From Kribbella italica (GTDB lineage Bacteria > Actinomycetota > Actinomycetes > Propionibacteriales > Kribbellaceae): a DNA stretch of 64,000 nucleotides. The DNA is taken from NCBI RefSeq assembly GCF_014205135.1, contig NZ_JACHMY010000001.1, positions 5,022,001 to 5,086,000 of the forward strand, read 5' to 3'. Position numbers and translations under genes: made by a program. Shown here one piece after another: positions 32,853-41,056 of the stretch. The notes beneath the pieces were generated by a model. That model was given only the letters and a program-made list of their open reading frames with translations. It was not told the origin of the DNA and did not search any database. Position 1 is the stretch's first letter; every line of letters starts with the position of its first letter.

Positions 32853-35194
32853 CCTGCACCCAGCCGGGATGCACCGGCACCATCGCCGACGGGTACTGCG
32901 ACGTCTGCGGATCGCCTGCCGCCACAACAGGGAGTGGGACTGCGGGACTGGGCGCACCTGCAGCAGCTGGAGCGTGCCAGCAGCCTGGCTGCTCCGGGAC
33001 GGTAGTCGACGGGTACTGCGATGTCTGCGGCACACCTGGCGGTGCCGACGGTAGTAGTACGAGCGCTGCCGCCGAGCCGATCAGCTCGCCCTCGACGGTG
33101 TCTCGGGCTTCCAACCGGTTGGCGTCCACGCCGCTGGGGTCGGCTCGGGCTCAGGCGGCCGGGTCGAAGCTGACTCGGCGGCTGGGGACCTCGTCCACCC
33201 GGTTGCGTGGTGCTCGGCTGGGCGCCGGTCTGACCAGCGTGCCCTCGATCCCGCCGATCGACGCGAGCAAGGCGATCCTGAAGAACCCGATGGTCCCCGA
33301 GGACCGCCGCAACTGCCCCAACTGCGGCAACCCGGTCGGCCGGGGGCGTGACGGCCAGCCGGGACGCACCGAGGGGTTCTGCCCGAAGTGCCGCAGCCCG
33401 TTCTCGTTCTCGCCGAAGCTGCAGCCCGGCGACCTGGTCGGTGGGCAGTACAAGGTCGCGGGCTGTCTCGCGCACGGTGGTTTCGGCTGGATCTACATGG
33501 CCCAGGACCAGAACGTGTCCAACCGCTGGGTCGTGCTCAAGGGCCTGCTGAACTCCGAGGACCCCGACGCGGTCGCCGCGGCGATCGCCGAGCAGCAGTT
33601 CCTGGCCCGGGTCGAGCACCCGCTGATCGTCGAGATCTACAACTTCGTCACCCACGACGGCGCCGGCTACATCGTCATGGAGTACGTCGGCGGCACCTCG
33701 CTGAAGACCCTGCTCAAGCAGCGCATGCAGGCCAACCACGGCCGGTACGACGCCCTGCCGGTCGACCAGGCGATCGCCTACCTGCTGGAGATCCTGCCGG
33801 CCTTCTCCTACCTGCACGACCTCGGCCTGGTCTACTGCGACTTCAAGCCGGACAACATCATCCAGGTCGGCGACGCGGTGAAGCTGATCGACCTCGGCGG
33901 TGTCCGGCAGATCGACGACCTGGACTCCGCGATCTACGGCACGGTCGGCTACCAGGCGCCGGAGGTCCCCGAGGTCGGCACGTCGATCGCCTCGGACATC
34001 TACACGCTCGGCCGCACGCTGACCGTGCTGGCGATGGAGTTCCGCGGCTACCAGTCGACGTACCTGTCCTCGCTGCCGCCGGTCGCCGACATCCCGCTGT
34101 TCCAGGAGTTCGACTCCTTCTACCGCCTGCTGCTCAAGGCCTGCGCGAAGGACCCGGCCGACCGCTTCGTCTCCGCGGACGAGCTCCGGGTGCAGCTGCT
34201 CGGCGTACTGCGTGAGGTGGTCGCGGCCAAGCAGCCGTACGGCGCCGCGCAGCACTCCACGTCGTCCCTGCTGTTCGGCAGCCCGGGTGACCGGGCCGCT
34301 GGGCTCGGCGAGGCCGCGCTGCCGCACCAGCGCCTCCCGTCGATGCTGCCGGACGAGGGCGACCGGATGGCCGGCTGGCTGAAGACGGTCAGCGTGCAGG
34401 ACCCGCTGCAGCGGCTGGAGGCAGTGTCCAACGCACCGGAGCAGACTCCGCAGACGCTGCTGGAGTTCGCTCAGGCCGCCCTGGACGTCGGCCAGTACGA
34501 CCTGGTCGACACCGCCGTCGCCGACCTGCTGAAGCTGGACCCGTGGGAGTGGCGCGCGGTCTGGATGGCCGGACTGGTCGCCCTGGCCCGCAACGACTCG
34601 GCCACCGCGCAGTCGGCGTTCAACGCGGTCTACGGCCAGGTGCCGGGCGAGCTGGCGCCGAAGCTGGCGCTCGCGGTGTCCTGCCAGCTCAGCGGCGAGT
34701 ACGACGTTGCCGAGGGCCTGTACCTGACCTGCGCCCGGACGGACGCCAACTACATCGCCCCGTCGGCCTTCGGGCTGGCGGCGATCCGGTCGGAGCGGGG
34801 CGACCTCGACGGAGCGGTCGCGGCACTCGACCTGGTGCCGCCGACCAGCGGCGCGTACATCCGGGCCCGCCGGATGCGAGCCGGTCTGCTGGCAGGATCG
34901 GGGCGTGGGCTGGGCGCACTGGCCGAGGCCATGGGCAGTATCGACAACCTGACGATCGACCCGGTGGACCGGGCGAACCTGTCGGCGAACGTGTTCCGGA
35001 CGGCGCTGGACGTCGTGCTGGCCAACGGCCCGGACCCGCAGGTGGTGATCTCGCAGCGCGCCGCGACCGAGTCGGACCTGCGCGACGGCCTCGAGTCGGC
35101 CTACCGTGAGCTGGCCGGCCACGCCACCAGCCGGGAGGAACGGATCGCCCTGGTCGACCTGGCCAACGAGGTTCGAGGATGGACGTTGCGATGA
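32849..35194 (+). CDS. pknG: PknG-type serine/threonine protein kinase
   Basis: A 781-residue cytosolic kinase. Two N-terminal zinc ribbons (CTQPGCTGTIADGYCDVCG and a near-copy at residues 43-61) precede a rubredoxin-like motif (CPNC at 156, CPKC at 178). The kinase domain has the Gly loop LAHGGFGWIY (207), Lys231 in VVLKGLL, catalytic Asp331 in YCDFKPDNI and the DFG equivalent IDLGG (348). A TPR-rich C-terminal half follows. PknG homologues control the TCA cycle and glutamate metabolism by phosphorylating FHA proteins such as GarA. The ribbons ahead of the rubredoxin are an elaboration. Overlaps genes on both sides. Confidence 0.95.
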   Translation: MTCTQPGCTGTIADGYCDVCGSPAATTGSGTAGLGAPAAAGACQQPGCSGTVVDGYCDVCGTPGGADGSSTSAAAEPISSPSTVSRASNRLASTPLGSARAQAAGSKLTRRLGTSSTRLRGARLGAGLTSVPSIPPIDASKAILKNPMVPEDRRNCPNCGNPVGRGRDGQPGRTEGFCPKCRSPFSFSPKLQPGDLVGGQYKVAGCLAHGGFGWIYMAQDQNVSNRWVVLKGLLNSEDPDAVAAAIAEQQFLARVEHPLIVEIYNFVTHDGAGYIVMEYVGGTSLKTLLKQRMQANHGRYDALPVDQAIAYLLEILPAFSYLHDLGLVYCDFKPDNIIQVGDAVKLIDLGGVRQIDDLDSAIYGTVGYQAPEVPEVGTSIASDIYTLGRTLTVLAMEFRGYQSTYLSSLPPVADIPLFQEFDSFYRLLLKACAKDPADRFVSADELRVQLLGVLREVVAAKQPYGAAQHSTSSLLFGSPGDRAAGLGEAALPHQRLPSMLPDEGDRMAGWLKTVSVQDPLQRLEAVSNAPEQTPQTLLEFAQAALDVGQYDLVDTAVADLLKLDPWEWRAVWMAGLVALARNDSATAQSAFNAVYGQVPGELAPKLALAVSCQLSGEYDVAEGLYLTCARTDANYIAPSAFGLAAIRSERGDLDGAVAALDLVPPTSGAYIRARRMRAGLLAGSGRGLGALAEAMGSIDNLTIDPVDRANLSANVFRTALDVVLANGPDPQVVISQRAATESDLRDGLESAYRELAGHATSREERIALVDLANEVRGWTLR

Positions 35195-36255
35195 CGAGTA
35201 CGACCCGGACGGTTTGCCCGAGCTGCGGCGAACCGGTGTCCGACGCCGACCTGTACTGCGAGAGCTGCGGCGCCGAGCTGCAGGCCGGCGCGGCACCGAG
35301 CACTCCAGCGCTGGACACCGACACCGAGCCCACGATCGAGCTGCACACCGGCGCTCCCGCTGAGGCGTTCACGCCCGGCCCGTGCCGCTCCTGCGGCGGC
35401 ACGGTCGGTGCCGACGGCTACTGCGAGACCTGCGGCACGAAGGCCAGCAAGCCGCGCGACCACTTCAGCGAGCAGCCCGCGCCCTGGGTCGCCGCCGTCT
35501 GCGACCGGGGCATCCGGCACAGCCGCAACGAGGACGCCGTGGCGATCGCCGCCGACCCGGAGCCGGGCAGCCGGGCTCTGCTGGTCGTCTGCGACGGTGT
35601 GAGCTCGTCGCTGGACTCTGACGTGGCCAGCCTGGCCGCTGCCCGCGCCGCCCGCGACGTACTGGCCGCCGGTCATGCGCAGGGCATGGGCACCGAGTCG
35701 TCCCGCGAGGCGGCGGTCATCGCCCGGCTCAACGCGGCGGCTGACGCCGCGAGCGACGCCGTACTGCAGAACACGAGTCCGGACAGCCCGAACCCGGCGT
35801 CCTGCACGTTCGTCGCGACGGTGCTCGAGGCAGGTCTGCTGGTGGCCGGTGTGGTCGGCGACAGCCGGGCGTACTGGTTCCCCGACAACGCCGAGGCCGT
35901 CGGGCTCACCGTGGACGACTCCTGGGCCGCCGAGCTGATCGCCACCGGCGTACCGCGGCACGAGGCCGAGACCGGTCCGCAGGCGCACGCGATCACGCGC
36001 TGGCTGGGCAAGGACGCCCCTGATCACACACCGCGGACGACCACGCTGCGGGTGGACGGTCCGGGCTGGCTGCTGGTCTGCTCGGACGGCCTGTGGAACT
36101 ACTGCTCCGAAGCGGCACCGCTGGCCGACCTGGTCCGTCAGACCGCTGCGGCCAACGGCGGCGAGCCGCTGGCCACCTCGTCCGCACTGGTCGACTGGGC
36201 GAACGCCCAGGGCGGCCAGGACAACATCACCGTCGCGCTCGCGCGCCTGTCCTGA
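35191..36255 (+). CDS. PP2C-family protein phosphatase with N-terminal zinc ribbons
   Basis: A 354-residue protein. Two zinc ribbons come first (CPSCGEPVSDADLYCESCG and CRSCGGTVGADGYCETCG). The PP2C domain follows: SRNEDAVAI, LLVVCDGVSSS (metal Asp), GVVGDSRAYW, LLVCSDGLWNY and GGQDNITVALARL (metal Asp). It should remove phosphate from Ser/Thr targets. ATG 35191 overlaps the pknG stop, so kinase and phosphatase are made as a pair, and this enzyme probably reverses PknG. Confidence 0.93.
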   Translation: MTSTTRTVCPSCGEPVSDADLYCESCGAELQAGAAPSTPALDTDTEPTIELHTGAPAEAFTPGPCRSCGGTVGADGYCETCGTKASKPRDHFSEQPAPWVAAVCDRGIRHSRNEDAVAIAADPEPGSRALLVVCDGVSSSLDSDVASLAAARAARDVLAAGHAQGMGTESSREAAVIARLNAAADAASDAVLQNTSPDSPNPASCTFVATVLEAGLLVAGVVGDSRAYWFPDNAEAVGLTVDDSWAAELIATGVPRHEAETGPQAHAITRWLGKDAPDHTPRTTTLRVDGPGWLLVCSDGLWNYCSEAAPLADLVRQTAAANGGEPLATSSALVDWANAQGGQDNITVALARLS

Positions 36256-36284
36256 TTTCGCCGGAACGAAAGGAACCCCACGAG

Positions 36285-37562
36285 ATGGCCGAGTTCTCCG
36301 CCACCGTCTACCAGAACGAGTTCCTGCCCGACGGCGGCACCGACGTGCACGCGATCGTCACGGTCGACTGCGCCGGCGCCGGTACCGCGGGCCAGTCCGG
36401 CGGCGGTGACGTCGGCGAGATCATCATCGTCGACACGTCGGGCTCGATGGGCGCCGAGGGCGTCCGGGCCGCGGCGTACGCCGCCCAGACCGCGATCGAC
36501 CAGATCCTCGACGGGGTCTGGTTCGCGGTGATCTCCGGCAACGACCGGGCCCAGCTGGCGTTCCCGCCGTCGGCCGAGCCGGTGATGGTCCGGATGGACG
36601 CCTACACCCGGCAGGCCGCCAAGGAGGCCGTGTCCCGGTTCTACGCCGACGGCGGGACCGCGATGGGCACCTGGCTGCGGCTGGCCGCGCGGGTCTTCGC
36701 GACCGTGCCGTCGCTGTCGCAGAAGCACGCGATCCTGCTCACCGACGGCGAGAACCAGCACGAGTCGCCGGAGGTGCTGACCGCGACGATCGAGGCGGTC
36801 ACCGGCCAGTTCCAGTGCGACTGCCGCGGGGTCGGCGTGGCCTGGCAGGTCGACGAGGTCCGCCGGATCGCCACGGCCCTGCTCGGCACGGTCGACATCA
36901 TCCCGGCGCCGGAGCAGTTGGCGGCCGAGTTCCAGAAGCTGATCCAGCAGGCGATGAGCAAAGGCGTCGCCGCCGCGGACCTGCGGGTCTGGGCGCCGCA
37001 GGGCGCGCAGGTGCTGTTCGTCCGCCAGGTCGCGCCGACCGTGGACGACCTGACCGGTCGGCGGACCGAGGTGAACGCGCTGACCAGCTCCTACCCGACC
37101 GGCTCGTGGGGTGACGAGTCCCGCGACTACCACGTCGCCGTACGGCTCGCGGCCAAGGGCATCGGGCAGGAGCAGCTCGCCGCCCGGGTCCAGCTGGCGA
37201 TCGGTGACCAGGTACTCGCCCAGGGCCTGGTGAAGGCGCTGTGGTCGGCCGACGAGGCCCTGACCACCCGGATCAGCCCGGAGGTCGCCCACTACACCGG
37301 GCAGACCGAGCTGGCCGACGCGATCCAGGAAGGCCTGGCGGCGAAGGCGGCCGGCGACACCGCGACCGCGACCACCAAGCTCGGCCGGGCCGTCCAGCTG
37401 GCGGCCCAGACCGGCAACGAGGAGGCCACCTCGCGGCTGCGCAAGGTGGTCGACATCGACGACCAGGACACCGGCACCGTGCGGCTCAAGCGCACGGTCG
37501 AGAAGGTGGACGAGATGGCTCTCGACACGGCCTCCACCAAGACGACCCGGGTGAAGAAATGA
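36285..37562 (+). CDS. VWA-domain protein
   Basis: A 425-residue protein with a von Willebrand factor A domain. The MIDAS motif is DTSGSMG (about residue 52), with the downstream Thr in YADGGTAMGTW and Asp in LLTDGENQ. The C-terminal region is mixed alpha/beta (RVWAPQGAQVLFVRQ) and ends in a Lys/Thr-rich tail (TASTKTTRVKK), a possible phosphoacceptor stretch. There is no signal peptide, so it is cytosolic. AAAGGA lies 10 bases before ATG 36285. The stop overlaps the FHA gene. A scaffold or target role in the phospho-circuit is inferred. Confidence 0.9.
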   Translation: MAEFSATVYQNEFLPDGGTDVHAIVTVDCAGAGTAGQSGGGDVGEIIIVDTSGSMGAEGVRAAAYAAQTAIDQILDGVWFAVISGNDRAQLAFPPSAEPVMVRMDAYTRQAAKEAVSRFYADGGTAMGTWLRLAARVFATVPSLSQKHAILLTDGENQHESPEVLTATIEAVTGQFQCDCRGVGVAWQVDEVRRIATALLGTVDIIPAPEQLAAEFQKLIQQAMSKGVAAADLRVWAPQGAQVLFVRQVAPTVDDLTGRRTEVNALTSSYPTGSWGDESRDYHVAVRLAAKGIGQEQLAARVQLAIGDQVLAQGLVKALWSADEALTTRISPEVAHYTGQTELADAIQEGLAAKAAGDTATATTKLGRAVQLAAQTGNEEATSRLRKVVDIDDQDTGTVRLKRTVEKVDEMALDTASTKTTRVKK

Positions 37563-38287
37563 GCGCAGTGACGTGCCCGAGCGGGCACCCGTCCACCTCG
37601 ACCGACTACTGCGACGTCTGCGGACTGCCGATCGGAGCAGCGGCCACACCGGCTGCGGCCGCCGTACCGGCTCCGGCAGTCGCGGCGCCTGCTCCGGCGG
37701 CTCCGACGACCCAGGCCTGTCCGAACTGCAGCGAGTCGGCTGCCGTGGACGCGCTGTTCTGCGAGTCCTGCGGCTACGACTTCACCACCGGCACGATGCC
37801 CCGCCCGGCCTCGTCGCTGGACCTCGGGCCCAGTACGGCACAGCCGCCGTTGCCGCCTGCTCCGCAGGAGGTCGCGGAGTGGGTCGTCGAGCGCTGGGTC
37901 GACCCGGACTGGTACGCCGTCCAGCAGAGCGACGACCCGTGCCCGTCCCCGGGCCTGCCGGTCGTCGTACCGCTGACCGAGAAGAGCGTGCTGGTCGGAC
38001 GGCCGTCGCGTAGCCGTGGGATCAGCCCCGAGGTCGACTGTGGTGACGACACCGGCGTCAGCCGTCGTCAGGCCCAGCTGACCACCGACGGCCAGCGCTG
38101 GTGGGTCGAGGACCTCCAGTCCTCCAACGGCACCTTCGTCGGCCCGGCCTCGGGCCCGCTGCCCGAGGACCCGGTCCCGCCGGGCCAGCGCCGCGAACTC
38201 GACGCCGACGACCGCATCTACGTCGGCGCCTGGACCCGTCTGGTCGTCCGCAAGGCCACCCCGGAGGAGCAGGCCGGCCAAGCCTAG
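37559..38287 (+). CDS. FHA-domain protein with N-terminal zinc ribbons
   Basis: A 242-residue phosphopeptide reader. Two zinc ribbons (CPSGHPSTSTDYCDVCG and CPNCSESAAVDALFCESCG) flank an Ala/Pro linker. The C-terminal FHA domain has the hallmark residues VLVGRPSRSRG, SRRQAQL and LQSSNGTFVG. FHA domains bind phosphothreonine. In mycobacteria the PknG target GarA is an FHA protein, so this could be the functional counterpart, although it lacks an obvious ETTS-type phosphosite. ATG 37559 overlaps the VWA stop. Last gene of the run. Confidence 0.92.
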   Translation: MSAVTCPSGHPSTSTDYCDVCGLPIGAAATPAAAAVPAPAVAAPAPAAPTTQACPNCSESAAVDALFCESCGYDFTTGTMPRPASSLDLGPSTAQPPLPPAPQEVAEWVVERWVDPDWYAVQQSDDPCPSPGLPVVVPLTEKSVLVGRPSRSRGISPEVDCGDDTGVSRRQAQLTTDGQRWWVEDLQSSNGTFVGPASGPLPEDPVPPGQRRELDADDRIYVGAWTRLVVRKATPEEQAGQA

Positions 38288-38297
38288 GGCGGGTCTC

Positions 38298-38750
38298 CTA
38301 GCTTCCGCCCTGGACGCGGGTCCACGCGACCGCGGGGCGGAAGCACAGCCACTCGATCAGGGCGGTGCCGAGGACGATCGGTAGCGCCCAGGTCCAGGGG
38401 TGGCCGGCGACGCTGACCACCAGGATCGCTGTCCACAAAGCGATCCAGCCGCCGCCGTACCCGCGCAGGACGCCGCGGTACCACAGGCCGCCCGGCGACT
38501 CGGCCGAGCGCTGGCCGAGGTACACGAACAGGTACGACGCCAGCGAGATCGGCCAGAACATCCACAGCCGCGCCCAGTCGTACGGGACCATCACCAGCGC
38601 CGAGAGGCAGACCAGCGCGATCAGCCAGTGGTAGACCTCGCCGACCCAGTTGAGCCCCTTGCGCCGCAACGTGACCACGATCGCGAACGGCCCGATCACG
38701 ACCGCGAGTGCCCCCGTCGCCACGTGCAGAATCAGCGCGATGTCGCGCAT
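38298..38750 (-). CDS. Four-helix membrane protein
   Basis: A 150-residue integral membrane protein with about four helices: LILHVATGALAVVIGPFAIV, YHWLIALVCLSALVMVPYDW, LWMFWPISLASYLFVYLG and WIALWTAILVVSVAG. His in the first helix and Arg-rich loops recall small uncharacterised heme or quinone-associated membrane proteins, but no family is certain. It is convergent with the FHA gene. No function assigned. Confidence 0.75.
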   Translation of the reverse strand: MRDIALILHVATGALAVVIGPFAIVVTLRRKGLNWVGEVYHWLIALVCLSALVMVPYDWARLWMFWPISLASYLFVYLGQRSAESPGGLWYRGVLRGYGGGWIALWTAILVVSVAGHPWTWALPIVLGTALIEWLCFRPAVAWTRVQGGS

Positions 38751-38830
38751 CGTCCACCCTCAACCCCGCCCGATCAGACCCGAAGGTCTCTGACATGTCA
38801 GGGAGCATAGGGCGCGCCCGCCCGGGCGTC

Positions 38831-38860
38831 TGCCCCTCGGAACAACTTTTCCGAGGGGCA
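38831..38860 (-). terminator. Hairpin terminator downstream of the GNAT gene
   Basis: A perfect 12-bp stem, TGCCCCTCGGAA (38831-38842) with its complement (38849-38860), and a six-base loop. It lies 7 bases after the GNAT stop on the minus strand. There is no long T-tract, as is common in high-GC genomes. Confidence 0.6.
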
Positions 38861-38867
38861 GTCGGAC

Positions 38868-39794
38868 CTAGGCGATCGGGTAGCTGGCGACCATCCGGAC
38901 CGCGTGGTTGCGGTAGCCCTGCCGCTCGAAGCTCGCGGCCATCGGGCGGTTGGTCAGATCGGTGTCGGCGCGGATCCGCTCGGCCCCGGTCTCGACGAGC
39001 AGGTGCGTGCCCTCGGCGAGCAGGTCGTCGCTGTAGCCGTGCCCGCGGTGCTCGGGCAGGACGCCGACGTACCCGATCACCGGGCCGCCGTTGTTGGCCG
39101 ACGGAAGGATGAAGCCGACCAGCGCGTCGTCGTACGCGAGACGCCACCAGTCCCGCTCGCCCGGCATCTCCTGGTAGATCGCCAGGTCCTCCTTGGCCGA
39201 CGCCTCGGCGCCGCCCTTCGCCACCGCCCGGGCGGTGGACGCGTCGAGGCTGCCCTCGATCACCCGGACGAAGACGTCGAGGAACGCGTCGTCGTCGGCC
39301 GGCTCGAAGCGCAGCCGTGTCGACCGCGCCGGCAGCCCGTACGACGGGAGCCACTCGTACCGCAGGCGCTCGGTCACCTCGGACAGGCCCGCCTGCGCGG
39401 CCGCCGCGAGCCGGGGCTCCAGGGCGGCGACGATCTCGGGCTGCTCGCGCCAGCCGTTCGGCACGAAGAGGTGGTACTCCGGCTCCTCGGCGCCGGCCGG
39501 TATCGACTCCAGGCCGTGCCGGATCAGCTCGGCCCAGACCGGGACGGGATCGCCGTCGCCGGCGTAGTACAGGCCGTCGATGCTGAACGGGTGGTCGAAC
39601 TGCGGCATGCCCCACCAGACGGCGAGGGCCACGATCCGGCCGTCCTGCTCGACGACCCAGGTCCAGTTGTCGCGGTAGTAGCCGACGCCGACGTACTCGT
39701 CGTACCGCTCGCGGGTGACGGTGTTGATCGACTGGTCGGCGATCAGCGTGTGAATGCTGTCGAGATCGGACTCGACGATGGTGCGGATGGTCAC
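38868..39794 (-). CDS. GNAT-family N-acetyltransferase
   Basis: A 308-residue protein with two GNAT-like halves. The C-terminal half has the acetyl-CoA loop VGVLPEHRGHGYSDDLL and the following helix/strand (RIRADTDLTNRPMAASFERQGY). The N-terminal half (RTIVESDLDSIHTLIADQ, WVVEQDGRIVALAVWW) looks like a degenerate copy. GTG 39794 follows GGAGG. Such proteins acetylate small amines or antibiotics; the substrate is unknown. A short candidate leader peptide lies just upstream. Confidence 0.87.
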   Translation of the reverse strand: MTIRTIVESDLDSIHTLIADQSINTVTRERYDEYVGVGYYRDNWTWVVEQDGRIVALAVWWGMPQFDHPFSIDGLYYAGDGDPVPVWAELIRHGLESIPAGAEEPEYHLFVPNGWREQPEIVAALEPRLAAAAQAGLSEVTERLRYEWLPSYGLPARSTRLRFEPADDDAFLDVFVRVIEGSLDASTARAVAKGGAEASAKEDLAIYQEMPGERDWWRLAYDDALVGFILPSANNGGPVIGYVGVLPEHRGHGYSDDLLAEGTHLLVETGAERIRADTDLTNRPMAASFERQGYRNHAVRMVASYPIA

Positions 39795-39825
39795 GGTACC
39801 TCCGGAAAAGAGGCGCGGGCTCCGC

Positions 39826-39882
39826 TCAGTGCGAGCTGGACGAGTGGACCGGACGCGCCGTGGAACACAGAAGAGTGGTCAT
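39826..39882 (-). CDS. Candidate 18-residue leader peptide upstream of the GNAT gene
   Basis: An 18-codon frame, MTTLLCSTARPVHSSSSH, starting at ATG 39882 after a strong AAAGGAG ribosome-binding site. It ends 31 bases before the GNAT start. The run of four Ser codons and a terminal His codon would suit a translational attenuator, but the assignment rests only on the ribosome-binding site and position. Confidence 0.4.
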   Translation of the reverse strand: MTTLLCSTARPVHSSSSH

Positions 39883-40007
39883 CGGTCGCTCCTTTCGCTC
39901 GAGTCGTTCTCGCAGCCAGAACACTAGGACCCGGCCGGGGTCATAGTCCACCGGTTAACCACAGCTGGGATGTACGACGGCCGGTTGGACCGGGAAGCCT
40001 CCAGCCC

Positions 40008-40436
40008 ATGCGAACCTCCTCCGTGAAGGTCCTCAGCGCCGTCGTCGCCGTGCTCGCCTCAGTCCTGCTGGGCTTCAGCACCGCCACCGCGGCTCCCGCC
40101 CCCACCACCCTGTACGCCGTACCGCAGCTCGCCGCGATCCCTTCGTGCGATCTGAGCTCGCTGCCCGGCGAAGCGTCCGACACGCTCGACCTGATCCACT
40201 CCGGCGGGCCGTTCCCGTACGACCAGGACGGCACCGTCTTCCAGAACCGGGAGGGCATCCTGCCGGACGAGTCGTCAGGCACACCCTGCTACCACGAGTA
40301 CACCGTGAAGACGCCGGGTTCTCCCGACCGCGGCGCCCGCCGGCTGATCGGCGGCGGCACGACCACCGACCCGGCCTTCGTCTACTACACCGCCGACCAC
40401 TACGCCTCGTTCTGCATCGTGGACGAAAACGCCTGA
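40008..40436 (+). CDS. Secreted guanyl-specific ribonuclease (RNase Sa/barnase type)
   Basis: A 142-residue protein with a signal peptide (VLSAVVAVLASVLLGFSTAT, cleavage near APAP) and a mature domain clearly like Streptomyces RNase Sa: LDLIHSGGPFPYDQDGTVFQ, NREGILP (catalytic Glu), YHEYTVKTPG, GARRLIGGG (Arg) and YYTADHYASF (catalytic His). It should cut RNA after G outside the cell. No barstar-like inhibitor gene is adjacent. The N-terminal Cys is conserved (IPSCDLSSLPGEA), and its partner is probably in SFCIVDENA. Confidence 0.92.
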   Translation: MRTSSVKVLSAVVAVLASVLLGFSTATAAPAPTTLYAVPQLAAIPSCDLSSLPGEASDTLDLIHSGGPFPYDQDGTVFQNREGILPDESSGTPCYHEYTVKTPGSPDRGARRLIGGGTTTDPAFVYYTADHYASFCIVDENA

Positions 40437-40468
40437 GGTTTGTCTGCGCTCTTTGAGAGAATCTCCCG

Positions 40469-40981
40469 ATGACGATCACGGGTGTCTTGCGCGGGCAGTT
40501 CGAGCTGACCTGGTCCCTGTTCGAGTACCACCTGGACCGGCTGGTCCCGGAGGACCTGCTCTGGGAGCCGGCCGGGCTGAACTGGACCGTCCGGCCGGAC
40601 GCGGCCGGGGTCTGGCGGCCGGACTGGGCCGACCAGGAGCTCGACCCGATCCCGGTGCCGACGGCCGGCTGGCTGACCTGGCACATCGGCTGGTGGTGGA
40701 CCACCGCGCTGGCCCACGCCCGCCAGACCGTGCCGCCGGACCGCACCGACGTCCCGTGGCCGGGCACCCTGCTCGGCACCCGCGACTGGATGCACCACCT
40801 GCGCGACGAGTGGTCCGTCGTACTGGAGGACTCCTCGCGGCTCGCGCTTCCGGTGGCCTTTCCCTGGCCGCCGGAAGCGGGCCGCACCGTGGCCGACCTG
40901 TACGGGTGGGTGAACGCCGAGCTGATGAAGAACGCCGCCGAGATCGGGCAGCTGCGACTGCTGCGTGCGGCCCAGGGCTGA
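40469..40981 (+). CDS. DinB-like (DUF664) protein
   Basis: A 170-residue four-helix-bundle protein of the DinB/YfiT superfamily: FEYHLDRLVPEDLLWEPAG, GWLTWHIGWWWTTALAHARQ with a metal-ligand His, and DLYGWVNAELMKNAAEIGQL. His in the second helix and in DWMHHLRDEW may bind a metal. Many relatives are thiol-dependent S-transferases using mycothiol or bacillithiol; that activity is possible here but not shown. Starts 32 bases after the RNase gene. Confidence 0.82.
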   Translation: MTITGVLRGQFELTWSLFEYHLDRLVPEDLLWEPAGLNWTVRPDAAGVWRPDWADQELDPIPVPTAGWLTWHIGWWWTTALAHARQTVPPDRTDVPWPGTLLGTRDWMHHLRDEWSVVLEDSSRLALPVAFPWPPEAGRTVADLYGWVNAELMKNAAEIGQLRLLRAAQG

Positions 40982-41056
40982 CCCGGTTGTCCACTGGGAC
41001 AAGGGTGTCCTGATCCCTCTACTCTCGCCGTGACCGCCCCTCACGGAAGGACCTCC

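Noticed and set aside
32819..35296. 825-codon minus-strand frame opposite pknG
   Set aside because: Antisense shadow of the kinase gene with no recognisable protein features.
36138..37649. 503-codon minus-strand frame opposite the VWA gene
   Set aside because: Shadow of a strongly conserved coding sequence.
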